This document shows, piece by piece, positions 51,338-61,049 of a stretch of 64,000 bases of DNA (positions are counted from its first letter, which is position 1; each line of letters begins with the position of its first letter). Below the pieces are notes generated by a model. It made no database searches, had not been told where the DNA came from, and saw only the letters and a program-made list of their open reading frames with translations. A program made the position numbers and the translations under genes. This DNA is from NORP233 sp050186825. GTDB taxonomy: Bacteria; Planctomycetota; J058. Where the stretch lies: assembly GCA_050186825.1 (NCBI GenBank), contig JBFWYD010000037.1:1-64000 (forward strand), written 5' to 3'.

Positions 51338-53628
51338 TTGCCCACCTCCCGCACGCCGGCCGCCGTGCTCGCAGGCGCAGGCTCCTTGATGTCGCGCCCC
51401 AGCCGCTGCATGTAGGCGATCAGCGCGATGATCTTCTTGTCCCGGTACTGCACCTGGAGCTTGGCCTGCTCCGCCGTCGCTCCAGGCGCGATCTGCTCGG
51501 CCAGCTCCTCCGCGATCTGGGTCGCCTGGGCGGCGGCGAGCTCGGTGGCGCGGGTGACCGCGTCGCCGTAGGGCACACCGAGCATGGCCATGACGGCCAC
51601 CCGCGGCTGGATCTGCGGGAAGTCGATGGGCTCGTCGAGCAGGTGCTTGTAGGACGGCATGATCGAGCCCGGCGTGACCTTGGGCGGGTCCTGGAAGTGC
51701 TTCAGGTGCCAGTAGTGGTTGTTGCGCCCGCCCTCCCGCGCGAGGTCGGGTCCGATCCGGCGCGAGCCCCACTGGAAGGGGTGGTCGTAGACGAACTCAC
51801 CGGGCTTGCTGTACTCGCCGTAGCGCTCGGTCTCCGCGATCAGCGGGCGGACCATCTGGGAGTGGCAGTTGTAGCAGCCCTCCGCGAGGTAGATGTCGCG
51901 CCCGTAGAGCTCGAGCGGCGTGTACGGCTTGACCGAGGCGATCGTCGGCACGTTGCTCCTGATCAGGAAGGTCGGGATGATCTCGAACAGCGAGGCCGAG
52001 ATCACCGCGAGCGCCACGAGCACGGTGAACCGGGCGGGGAGCGCCTCCCACACCCGGTGCCACTTGGCCTCGGCCATCCGGCCCAGGCTGAACAGCGGCT
52101 CCACGTAGTGGCTGCGGCCCTTGCGCCAGGGCGAGGGGTCGGCCTCGCCGGTGGGGGCCACGTAGGGCGCCAGCGCGGGGGCCTGGTGCTCCTCGGGGAC
52201 CGCGTGGTCCTTGGCCGCGGTGGCCATGGTCATGACCACGTTCACCAGGCACAGGATCGCGCCGCTCAGGTAGAGCACGCCGCCCAGGGCGCGCACCCAG
52301 TACATGTTCGAGAGCACGGTCACGGTCTCGACGAAGCCCGGATAGCCCGGGTAGACGAGGTTGCCGGTCGAGTCGAAGGCGCGCCACATCAGGCCCTGGG
52401 TCAGGCCCGCGGCGTAGATCGCCACGATGTAGAGCAGGATCCCGATGGTGCCGGTCCAGAAGTGGATCTCGGCCAGCCGCTTCGACCACAGCTCCGTGCG
52501 GTAGAGGCGCGGGAGCAGCCAGTAGGCCATGCCGAAGGACATGAAGCCGACCCAGCCGAGGGCGCCGCCGTGGACGTGGGCGATCGTCCAGTCGGTGTAG
52601 TGGCTGAGCGCGTTCACCGTCTTGATCGACATCATCGGCCCCTCGAAGGTCGACATGCCGTAGAAGGTGACCGCCACCACGAAGAACTTGAGCACCGGGT
52701 CGGTGGTCACCTTGGCCCAGGCGCCGCGCAGGGTCAGCAGACCGTTGATCATGCCGCCCCAGGACGGCATCCAGAGCATCACGCTGAACAGCATCCCCAG
52801 GGTCGAGGCCCACTCGGGGAGCGCCGTGTAGTGAAGGTGGTGCGGGCCGGCCCAGATGTAGATGAAGACCAGCGACCAGAAGTGGAGGATCGAGAGCTTG
52901 TAGGAGAAGACGGGGCGGTCCGCCGCCTTGGGCATGAAGTAGTACATCAGCCCGAGGAAGGGGGTGGTCAGGAAGAAGGCCACCGCGTTGTGGCCGTACC
53001 ACCACTGCATGAAGGCGTCCTGGACGCCGGCGTAGACCGAGTAGCTCTTGAACAGCCCGGCCGGGACGACCAGGTTGTTGAAGATGTAGAGGATCGCGAC
53101 CGTGACGATGCTGGCCACGTAGAACCAGATCGCGACGTAGATGTGGCGCTCACGGCGCCTGGCGATCGTCCCGAACACGTTGACCGCGAAGGCGACCCAC
53201 ACCACCACGACGGCCAGGTCGATCGGCCACTCGAGCTCGGCGTACTCCTTGCCCTGCGTGAAGCCGAGCGGGAGCGTGATCGCGGCCGCGGCGATGATCG
53301 CCTGCCAGCCGAAGAAGTGGAACCAGCTCAAGGTCTTGTTGAAGGTCTCGGCCTTGAGCAGGCGCTGCATCGAGTAGTAGCAGCCGGTGAAGAAGGCGTT
53401 GCCTGCGAACGCGAAGATCACCGCGTTCGTGTGCAGGGGACGGAGGCGGCCGAAGCTCAGCTCGGGGAGCAGGTTCAGCGAGGGCGAAGCGAGCTGGAGC
53501 GCGACGATCAGGCCCACCAGCATGCCCACGATTCCCCAGACGATGGTCGCCAGGAGGAACGCGCGCACGGGGGCGTCGTCGTAGCGGAAGGTCTCCATGC
53601 CCGCTGCCGGAGCAGCGGCGGTGCTCAT
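51334..53628 (-). CDS. ccoNO: Fused cbb3 oxidase catalytic subunit CcoNO
   Basis: 764 residues. The first ~470 are CcoN: twelve helices with haem/copper histidines (LHTNAVIFAF; WYGHNAVAFFLT; AGPHHLHYTALP; HVHGGALGW). After a linker (~475-530) the CcoO part has one membrane helix and a c-haem site CYNCHSQMVRPL, with IMPSYKHLL. CcoN and CcoO are usually separate genes; fused forms are known in some phyla. It is the oxygen-reducing core of a high-affinity terminal oxidase. ATG 53628 with GGAG upstream. Confidence 0.96.
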   Translation of the reverse strand: MSTAAAPAAGMETFRYDDAPVRAFLLATIVWGIVGMLVGLIVALQLASPSLNLLPELSFGRLRPLHTNAVIFAFAGNAFFTGCYYSMQRLLKAETFNKTLSWFHFFGWQAIIAAAAITLPLGFTQGKEYAELEWPIDLAVVVVWVAFAVNVFGTIARRRERHIYVAIWFYVASIVTVAILYIFNNLVVPAGLFKSYSVYAGVQDAFMQWWYGHNAVAFFLTTPFLGLMYYFMPKAADRPVFSYKLSILHFWSLVFIYIWAGPHHLHYTALPEWASTLGMLFSVMLWMPSWGGMINGLLTLRGAWAKVTTDPVLKFFVVAVTFYGMSTFEGPMMSIKTVNALSHYTDWTIAHVHGGALGWVGFMSFGMAYWLLPRLYRTELWSKRLAEIHFWTGTIGILLYIVAIYAAGLTQGLMWRAFDSTGNLVYPGYPGFVETVTVLSNMYWVRALGGVLYLSGAILCLVNVVMTMATAAKDHAVPEEHQAPALAPYVAPTGEADPSPWRKGRSHYVEPLFSLGRMAEAKWHRVWEALPARFTVLVALAVISASLFEIIPTFLIRSNVPTIASVKPYTPLELYGRDIYLAEGCYNCHSQMVRPLIAETERYGEYSKPGEFVYDHPFQWGSRRIGPDLAREGGRNNHYWHLKHFQDPPKVTPGSIMPSYKHLLDEPIDFPQIQPRVAVMAMLGVPYGDAVTRATELAAAQATQIAEELAEQIAPGATAEQAKLQVQYRDKKIIALIAYMQRLGRDIKEPAPASTAAGVREVGK

Positions 53629-53741
53629 GGTTCTCCAGGTGGGTCAGGGTTCTGGAAGCGACGAGGCGCGGGCCTCGCCGGGCGCCCAGCCGCGCGGCCG
53701 GGCGGTGGTGCGGGCGGCGGGCACGGGGCCCGCCGTCCGCG

Positions 53742-54179
53742 CTAGAGCTCTGGGCGCGGCGGCGCGCCGCAGCGGTGCGCGAGCACCCGCAGCAGATCCT
53801 CGCTGCTGACGATCCCCACCGGGCGCCCCTTGTCGAGGACCGGCAGGGCGTTGACGCCGCGGTCGACCATGGCCCGGGCCGCCTCCTCGACGGGGGTCCC
53901 GGGGCTGACCGTGGTCAGGGGCGCGGGGGTCATCACCTGGGCGACCGTCGCGGAGTGCAGGTCGAGCCGGTGCTCGGGGTTCAGGGCCGTGGCGCGGACC
54001 ACGTCGCGGTTGCTGACGATCCCGCGCAGGCCGCCCTCGCCGTCGAGCACGAGCACGTGGCGGACGTGGTCCTCGGCCATGCGCTCGAGCGCGGCGAACA
54101 GCGGCTCGTCGGGCCCCACCAGGATCAGGGACTCGGTCATCCAGTCCTGGACGGTGGTGCGGTCGTGGGGGGAGGTCAT
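53742..54179 (-). CDS. Two-CBS-domain protein
   Basis: 145 residues, one CBS pair (RHVLVLDGEGGLRGIVSNRD; VNALPVLDKGRPVGIVSSED), presumably binding adenine nucleotides. It is closely similar to the second half of the four-CBS protein at 43552 (VGPDEPLFAALERMAE versus VSPDEPLFSAAELMAE), indicating duplication on the two sides of the oxidase cluster. ATG 54179. It lies 25 bases after the preceding CBS gene and 113 before ccoNO. Confidence 0.9.
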   Translation of the reverse strand: MTSPHDRTTVQDWMTESLILVGPDEPLFAALERMAEDHVRHVLVLDGEGGLRGIVSNRDVVRATALNPEHRLDLHSATVAQVMTPAPLTTVSPGTPVEEAARAMVDRGVNALPVLDKGRPVGIVSSEDLLRVLAHRCGAPPRPEL

Positions 54180-54204
54180 TGCTCGGCGTCTTCTCTCTCG
54201 GGTC

Positions 54205-54690
54205 TCAACAGGGAGCCACGCCCGGGTTGGGCTCGGACTCGGGCTCGGGCTCCTCGAAGGGCTTGAAGGTATGCCGGACCGGGCCCCGCCGGGAGAGGTC
54301 CTCCAGGCAGGCCATGACGCGCGCGGCGTCGGTCACGGTAACGGCGCCGAGGGGGCGGCGTCCGTCGAGCACGACGCAGCGGTGGGAGCGGCCGCGGATC
54401 ATGAGCTGGCAGGCGCGCGCCAGCCGCTCGTCCGGGCCGCAGGTGGGGACGTCGCGGTGCATCGCGCCGCCGACCGTGCGAGCGCTGCGCTCGCGTCGGG
54501 CGCGCACCAGGTCGCAGAGGGTGATCGATCCCAGGAAGTTGCCGTCGTCGTCCACGACCAGCACGCCCTCGCAGCTGGGGTCTTCCAGGAGGAGGGCCTC
54601 CTCGGCCTCGTCCAGGGTGGCGTCCGCGGGGTAGGTGCGTGGGGGCCCGCTCAGCACGTCCTTGACTCTCAGGTCCTGGTAGCGGATCAC
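54205..54690 (-). CDS. Two-CBS-domain protein, first gene of cbb3 transcript
   Basis: 161 residues from GTG 54690 (GGAAGACC upstream). A CBS pair: VKDVLSGPPRTYPADATLDE, GVLVVDDDGNFLGSITLCDL, and SHRCVVLDGRRPLGAVTVTD. The C-terminus is a Pro/Glu-rich tail (FEEPEPESEPNPGVAPC). A sigma-54-type promoter lies 35 bases or so upstream of its start. An energy-sensing role for the downstream oxidase genes is an inference from position. Confidence 0.85.
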   Translation of the reverse strand: MIRYQDLRVKDVLSGPPRTYPADATLDEAEEALLLEDPSCEGVLVVDDDGNFLGSITLCDLVRARRERSARTVGGAMHRDVPTCGPDERLARACQLMIRGRSHRCVVLDGRRPLGAVTVTDAARVMACLEDLSRRGPVRHTFKPFEEPEPESEPNPGVAPC

Positions 54691-54735
54691 GGTCTTCCTT
54701 CTGTCCGCGACGGCGCGGACGCACAGGCGTCCCCA

Positions 54736-54751
54736 GGCAAGGGCCGTGCCG
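54736..54751 (-). promoter_or_regulatory. Sigma-54 (-24/-12) promoter
   Basis: The minus strand reads CGGCACGGCCCTTGCC. Against the sigma-54 consensus TGGCACGRNNNTTGCW it has the invariant GG and GC at the right spacing and misses only the first T and last W. Transcription would start near 54725, leaving a 35-base leader before the CBS gene at 54690. An NtrC-type activator is encoded divergently next to it. Confidence 0.8.
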
Positions 54752-54865
54752 ACCGGGGGGCGAACCAACGCCGCCCCGATCTAGCGGCTCCTGGACGATT
54801 GGCGGCCGTCGGCCGGGCAGGGGCGAGGCCCGACGTCACGACCCTGGGAGGTGGGGAGACGGCCG

Positions 54866-54881
54866 GTCACACGATCGTGAC
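54866..54881. promoter_or_regulatory. Candidate enhancer dyad for NtrC-type regulator
   Basis: GTCAC-ACGATC-GTGAC is a 5-bp dyad with a 6-base centre, lying about 140-155 bases upstream of the predicted sigma-54 start, the usual distance for an enhancer. A related GTCACGA half-site occurs near 54835. Binding by the adjacent regulator is unproven. Confidence 0.45.
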
Positions 54882-54927
54882 AGCACCCCCGCACCCGGGC
54901 TTGCGCCGGGTCGAGCTCCCCCACAGC

Positions 54928-56721
54928 ATGGGCGCGCCCATGACCGACCCAGCGGCCCTCTCGAAGCTCGTGGACGCCTTCCACCTGCTGGTCATCGCCT
55001 GCGACGACCAGGGGATGGTGCTCGAGGTCAACGCGGCGGTCCGCGACCGGCTCGGGCGAGAGCCCGTCGGCCTGCGCTGGGAGGACGTGGTCGAGGCGCC
55101 CTTCGCGGGGGCGCGCGCCCGCGAGTTGGTCCGGCTGCGCGATGCGGGCGGGACCCTGGTGCTGTTCCGGCACGCCGAGCAGCGCGACGCCGCGGGCGGG
55201 CTCACCCGCCGGCTCTCCCTGGGCGAGGACGAGAGCCTGCTCCGGGCCGCCGAGGCCCAGGCCGCCGAGGCGGCCCGCCAGCTCACCCACCAGAAGTTCG
55301 CGCTCGACCAGCACGCGATCGTGGCGATCACCGACCGCGCCGGGACGATCACCTACGTCAACGACAAGTTCGTGGAGATCAGCGGCTACGCCCGCGAGGA
55401 GCTGCTGGGCCAGAACCACCGCATCCTCAACTCGGGGCACCACCCGCGGGCGTTCTTCCGCGACATGTGGCGGAGGATCTCGCGCGGGGAGGTGTGGCGG
55501 GGTGAGATCTGCAACCGCGCCAAGAGCGGGCGGCTCTACTGGGTGGACACCACGATCGTGCCCTGCCCCGACGCCGAGGGCCGGATCGCGGAGTACGTGG
55601 CGATCCGGGCCGAGGTCACCGAGCGCAAGGTCTACGAGGCGCAGCTCGGGATGCTGGCCTCGCTGGTCGAGGCCAGCTCCGACGCGATCGTGCGCGAGAG
55701 CAGCGAGGGGCTGATCACGAGCTGGAACCCCGGCGCCAGCGCCCTCTACGGTTACACCGTCGGCCAGACGCTGGGGCGGCCCTTCGGCGACCTGTTCCCC
55801 GACGCGCGCGAGCCCGCCCGCGAGCAGGGGGCGCACGAGGTCCTGCGGCGCCGCCGCGACGGGCGCGAGGTGGTGGTCTCGGAGACGGTCTCCGCCGTGC
55901 GCGCCGAGGGGGACGTGGTGGCCTGGGTGCGGATCAGCCGCGACGTGAGCGAGCGCAAGCTGCTCGAGCAGCGCCTGGTCAGCTCGGCCAAGCTGGCGGC
56001 CCTGGGCGAGCTCGCGGGCAACGTGGCCCACGAGGTCAACAACCCGATCGGGATCGTGAGCGGCAAGGCGCGCCTGCTCCTCTCCGGGAGGGACGAGCTG
56101 CCGCCGCGCGTGCGCCGGGACCTGGAGAAGATGGTCGACCAGTGCGACCGCGTCTCGCGGCTGACCCGCGGGCTGCTCGACTACTGCCGGCCCTCGGTCC
56201 AGCCGCGCGAGCTGCTCGACGTGCGAATCCCCTTCCGCAAGGCCCTGGGCTTCGTGGGGAGCAAGGCGCTCCGGCATCAGGTCGAGCTCCAGGACGAGCT
56301 GGGCGAGCTGGCGCCCCCCCCGGTGTTCGCGTCCTGCGGCGAGCTGGAGCAGGTCGCGCTGAACCTGATCCTGAACGCCATCGACGCCATGCCCGGCGGC
56401 GGCCGGCTCCACGTCTCCTGCGCCGGCGCCGCCCACGAGCGGCGCCCAGGCGTCGAGGTCCTGGTCGAGGACACGGGCGAGGGGATCCGGCCCGAGCACC
56501 TGGAGCGCGTGTTCGAGCCCTTCTTCACGACCAAGGACGTCAAGGGCACCGGGCTGGGCCTGGCGATCTGCTACGGGCTGATCACCAGCCACGGGGGCCG
56601 GATCGAGGTCCAGAGTAGCCTGGGCGCGGGCACGACCTTCCGGGTGTGGCTGCCCACCAACGAGCCCGCCGGCGACGGGGCGGCGGGTCCGGCGCTGGAG
56701 CCCACCCGCGCCGGCAGCTGA
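54928..56721 (+). CDS. PAS-domain sensor histidine kinase
   Basis: 597 residues (ATG 54940 is an alternative start). Three PAS regions: ~8-60, ~120-240 (DRAGTITYVNDKFVEISGYA) and ~240-350 (SWNPGASALYGYTVGQTLG). The dimerisation box has AHEVNNPIG with His368. N, G1 and G2 boxes follow (NLILNAIDAMPGGG; VEDTGEGI; GTGLGLAI). No membrane helices, so it is a cytoplasmic sensor, perhaps of redox or oxygen. It pairs with the NtrC-type regulator 10 bases downstream. Confidence 0.9.
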   Translation: MGAPMTDPAALSKLVDAFHLLVIACDDQGMVLEVNAAVRDRLGREPVGLRWEDVVEAPFAGARARELVRLRDAGGTLVLFRHAEQRDAAGGLTRRLSLGEDESLLRAAEAQAAEAARQLTHQKFALDQHAIVAITDRAGTITYVNDKFVEISGYAREELLGQNHRILNSGHHPRAFFRDMWRRISRGEVWRGEICNRAKSGRLYWVDTTIVPCPDAEGRIAEYVAIRAEVTERKVYEAQLGMLASLVEASSDAIVRESSEGLITSWNPGASALYGYTVGQTLGRPFGDLFPDAREPAREQGAHEVLRRRRDGREVVVSETVSAVRAEGDVVAWVRISRDVSERKLLEQRLVSSAKLAALGELAGNVAHEVNNPIGIVSGKARLLLSGRDELPPRVRRDLEKMVDQCDRVSRLTRGLLDYCRPSVQPRELLDVRIPFRKALGFVGSKALRHQVELQDELGELAPPPVFASCGELEQVALNLILNAIDAMPGGGRLHVSCAGAAHERRPGVEVLVEDTGEGIRPEHLERVFEPFFTTKDVKGTGLGLAICYGLITSHGGRIEVQSSLGAGTTFRVWLPTNEPAGDGAAGPALEPTRAGS

Positions 56722-56731
56722 GGAGCGAGGG

Positions 56732-58124
<1,393 letters not shown>

Positions 58125-58126
<2 letters not shown>

Positions 58127-58221
58127 CGAGCGGCGCGACTTCGAAGGGTCACGCAGGGCGTGCTGGGCGTGGTTTGCCCGTGAGGACGGGGGCGTGACCC
58201 TCCGAAGTCGCGCCGCTCGTC
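58125..58221 (+). terminator. 30-bp inverted repeat after regulator gene (element A)
   Basis: Arms 58125-58154 and 58192-58221 match over 30 positions with one mismatch, around a 37-base loop. The left arm begins within the stop codon. The inner part of the arm (CGACTTCGAAGGGTCAC) is shared with the hairpin at 61731 (CGACTCCGAGGGGTCAC). It lacks a U-tract. It is followed immediately by the 46-bp repeat array. Confidence 0.85.
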
Positions 58222-58228
58222 TCTAGGG

Positions 58229-58503
58229 CTGGCGCCTTCGGTCGGGGCGCCAGGGCGCGGCCAGGCGTAGAGAGCCGGCGCCTTCGGTCGGGGCGCCAGG
58301 GCGCGGCCAGGCGTAGAGAGCTGGCGCCTTCGGTCGGGGCGCCAGGGCGCAGCCAGGCGTAGAGAGCTGGCGCCTTCGGTCGGGGCGCGTGGGCGCGGTC
58401 AAGAATGAGCGCTGGCGCCCTCGCTCGGAGCGCCATCGCGCGGTCAAGGATGGAGCGCTGGCGCCCTCGCTCGGAGCGCCATCGCGAGGTCAAGAGCAGA
58501 ACG
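58229..58503. repeat. Six-unit 46-bp tandem array (GGCGCC type)
   Basis: Units start at 58229, 58275, 58321, 58367, 58412 and 58458. The first three are nearly identical (CTGGCGCCTTCGGTCGGGGC...), the fourth is transitional and the last two form a second type (CTGGCGCCCTCGCTCGGAGC...). Each contains an inverted GGCGCC pair able to form a small hairpin. There are no unique spacers, so it is not a CRISPR. Apparent ORFs across it are repeat artefacts. Confidence 0.95.
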
Positions 58504-58622
58504 CTGCGCAGGTGGAGCGCCCTCCGCAGGGGAGGGCTTCCTGTCGGCTGGGCGCGCTTGCGCGCCGGGGTCGCGGGCGACTGGGGCCTGCGGCGCGGCG
58601 CGGAGCTTGCCTTCCGCCGCCC
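58504..58622. other. Stretch without recognisable gene
   Basis: Between the repeat array and the membrane-protein remnant. GC-rich; no promoter or RNA gene is seen. Confidence 0.4.
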
Positions 58623-58889
58623 ATGCCCGACCTCTCGACCTGGCTCCTGGCCTCGCCGCGGCTCCGCGTGGCGCTGGTCCTGGCGGCCTCGCCGCTGCTG
58701 GCGCTCGGCCTGCACGCGCTGCTCTACCTGGTGGCGGGGCGCGCGGCGCGGCGCTCGGTCGCGGGGGAGGCCGACCAAGGCAGACATGAGCGCGACCGTC
58801 AGGGTCGCGGCCGGGCCGCCGCGGGCGTCCGGCGCGCGCCGCGGGCCAGGCCCGGGCGCTGGGAGCTGGGGTGGCCGGCGACGGCGTAG
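58623..58889 (+). pseudogene. Possible remnant of a membrane protein start
   Basis: From ATG 58623 the frame encodes a plausible N-terminus with one membrane helix (LRVALVLAASPLLALGLHAL) followed by RRSVAGEADQ, which resembles the first helix of small-conductance mechanosensitive channels. After about 58790 it runs antisense to glgC and loses sense. It may be a truncated gene left by the rearrangement that placed the repeat array here. It lacks a ribosome site; a spurious frame is possible. Confidence 0.3.
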
Positions 58890-60184
58890 CGGTCGCGCAG
58901 GAGCTCCCGCAGGGCGGGGTCCTGCTCGAGGCGCTGCGCCATGTCGCGCGCCAGGACCAGCGGGCCGCGCCGCGGCAGGTGCGAGCCCTTGGGGACCACC
59001 ACCACGCCGTCACAGGTCACGAAGGGGAAGCGCTCCAGGTCGCGCTCCGGATCGACCCCGACCTCCGCGCCGGCGGCGACGGTCGAGTTCTTGTCGAGCA
59101 GCAGGCGCCGGAGGCGCGCGTCGGCGCCGACCTCGCAGCCGTCGAGCAGCAAGCACTGGTGCAGGTCCGCGCCCTCGCGGACCCGACAGCCGACCCCGAG
59201 CACGGACTCCGAGAGCGAGGCCTCCTCGACCACGGCCGCCTCGCACACCAGGCTGCGCGCGAGCGTGGCCAGCCCCGACACGGTGGCGCCCAGGCGGGCC
59301 GGCGGCGCGCAGCGTGGGGCCGTGCGCAGGGGCCAGGCGGGGTCGGCCAGGTCGAGCGCGGGCTCGGCCGCGAGCAGGTCGAGGTGCGCCTGGAAGTAGG
59401 TCTGGATGGTGCCGACGTCGCGCCAGTAGGGCGCGGCTGCGCCGACGCGCGCGTCCGCCGCGAAGTCGTAGGCGTAGACGCGCGCCCCGCGCGCGACCAG
59501 GCGCGGGATCAGGTCGTGGCCGAAGTCGTGGCCCGCTGACTCGTCGGCGGCGAGCTCCTCGAGCGCGGCGGCGAGCAGGGGCGCGCGGAAGAAGTAGTTC
59601 CCCATGCTCGCCGGGCAGGTCTCGGGCCCCTCGGCGTCGCGCGCCCACTCGCGGGGCTTCTCGCGGAAGCCGAGGATCCGCCCCCCTGGGTCCACGTCGA
59701 TCACCCCGAAGCCGCCGGCCTCGGCGCGCGGGACCGTGAAGGCGGCCACGGTCAGGTCGGCGCCCGTCCGCTGGTGGAAGCGCTCCATGCGGTCGAGCTC
59801 GCCCAGGTAGACGTGGTCCCCGCCGAACACGCCCACGTGCTCGCAAGGGAGGCCGTTCAAGATCGGCAGCGTCTGATACACGGCGTCCGCCGTGCCGCGA
59901 TACCAGTGCTCGCCGCGCTGCTGCTGCGCGGGGACCACCTGGAGCTCGAGCCCGCTCCCGGGCCCCCAGGTGCGCCCGAGGTGCTGGATCAGGCTGTGCG
60001 CCATGAACTGGGTCAGCACGTAGACCCGGGAGTAGCCCGAGTTCGCCGCGTTCGAGAGCACGAAGTCGATGATCCGGTAGCGCCCGGCGAAGGGCACCGC
60101 GGGCTTGGCCCGCTGGGCGGTGAGCGGCCCGAGCCGCGCGCCGCGGCCGCCGGCCAGGACGATCAAGGGGGTGGGGTGGGCCAT
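58799..60184 (-). CDS. glgC: Glucose-1-phosphate adenylyltransferase
   Basis: 461 residues. Forms ADP-glucose for glycogen synthesis. Typical motifs: LAGGRGARLGPLTAQRAKPA (nucleotide loop), RYRIIDFVLSNAANSGY, RGTADAVYQTLPIL, VGVFGGDHVYLG, GFREKP, and the C-terminal left-handed helix (LSESVLGVGCRVREGADLHQ). ATG 60184. Its last ~25 residues are Arg/Ala/Pro-rich (SQRPGLARGARRTPAAARP) and overlap the membrane-protein remnant on the other strand. No other glycogen gene is in the window. Confidence 0.95.
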   Translation of the reverse strand: MAHPTPLIVLAGGRGARLGPLTAQRAKPAVPFAGRYRIIDFVLSNAANSGYSRVYVLTQFMAHSLIQHLGRTWGPGSGLELQVVPAQQQRGEHWYRGTADAVYQTLPILNGLPCEHVGVFGGDHVYLGELDRMERFHQRTGADLTVAAFTVPRAEAGGFGVIDVDPGGRILGFREKPREWARDAEGPETCPASMGNYFFRAPLLAAALEELAADESAGHDFGHDLIPRLVARGARVYAYDFAADARVGAAAPYWRDVGTIQTYFQAHLDLLAAEPALDLADPAWPLRTAPRCAPPARLGATVSGLATLARSLVCEAAVVEEASLSESVLGVGCRVREGADLHQCLLLDGCEVGADARLRRLLLDKNSTVAAGAEVGVDPERDLERFPFVTCDGVVVVPKGSHLPRRGPLVLARDMAQRLEQDPALRELLRDRYAVAGHPSSQRPGLARGARRTPAAARPRP

Positions 60185-60325
60185 GCGCGGTCGAGGAGCG
60201 CAAGCCGGGTGCCCGCCGCAGGCGCAAGGCGCGCCGGGGGCCGGGCGCGCCGCCGCGCGGATCTGGGCCAGACCTGGCGCGGAGCGGGACTCGCGGCGGC
60301 GGCGGGCAGGGAGGAGACCTGCGAG

Positions 60326-60664
60326 TCAAGCGGTTGACGCTGCGACTGGCGCCGCCGCGCGCGGAGGCGGCGGGGTGCGGAGCACGAAGTAGACGAGGGG
60401 CCCTATCGAGCCGAGCAGCACGGTCCCCAGGAACACCAGCCCGGCCCAGCCCAGCGACTGGCCGCGGCGCTTGAGGTCCAGCGCGATCCACACGTTCACC
60501 AGCGTGAGTGAGGTGGTGAGGTCCAGGAACATCTGGAGCTCGTTGCTCTTGGCGAAGGGCGGGAACACGGCCAGGTAGCCGCCCGGGGTGGTGGCCAGGT
60601 ACCAGGTGTTGAAGCCGCCCATGGCGAGCAGGCCTACGGCGGCGGCGATCCGGCCTCGGTGCAT
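60326..60664 (-). CDS. DUF2834-like small membrane protein
   Basis: 112 residues with three predicted helices: RIAAAVGLLAMGGFNTWYL, LQMFLDLTTSLTLVNVWIAL and GLVFLGTVLLGSIGPLVYFV. The pattern of FxxxxxNxxxxxxxLDLxxS and the final PLxxYFxLR fits DUF2834-type proteins of unknown function. ATG 60664 has GGAGGAG upstream. It is separated from glgC by 141 bases. Confidence 0.7.
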   Translation of the reverse strand: MHRGRIAAAVGLLAMGGFNTWYLATTPGGYLAVFPPFAKSNELQMFLDLTTSLTLVNVWIALDLKRRGQSLGWAGLVFLGTVLLGSIGPLVYFVLRTPPPPRAAAPVAASTA

Positions 60665-61049
60665 GGCTCCTCCGCGAGCGCCCTCTGGCGCGGGGCCCGA
60701 TTCTAGAGGTCGAGCGGGAGCGGGCTCGGCCGGCCAGCGCGTCGGGCCAGCGCGTCCGTGCGGAGGCGCTCCCCGGGCGCTCCGCGGGTCGCCTTCGCCG
60801 CGCGCCAAGCCCGCGCGGCTGCGGCCGGCCCCTGTCCCTGCCGCGCTGGCTCCCGCGCGGCGCGCGTCGGGTGACGCGCCTGTCCTCCTGGAGGGGATCT
60901 TCCCCAGCTCTCAGCTCCCTCCGCCGCCAGGTACGGAGCGTGCCTCACGGCTGGCGCGCGGGCGCAGCGGGCGCGCGACCGCCGCGAGGACACGATTCCC
61001 CGCACGCGGCGGGGAGGGCTGCCCGAGCACGGCCCACGGGAGGGCGGGC
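60665..61049. other. Divergent promoter region
   Basis: 385 bases between the DUF2834-like gene (minus) and the endonuclease III-like gene (plus). Very GC-rich. It contains a direct repeat of CCAGCGCGTC near 60736-60760. No clear promoter boxes or RNA gene are seen. Confidence 0.4.

Noticed and set aside
54884..54904. Second sigma-54-like site for the kinase operon on the plus strand
   Set aside because: It has GCAC and TTGC but the GG is degenerate and the spacing is one base too long.
58229..58503. Possible CRISPR array
   Set aside because: Units are contiguous and have no unique spacers, and no cas genes are present.
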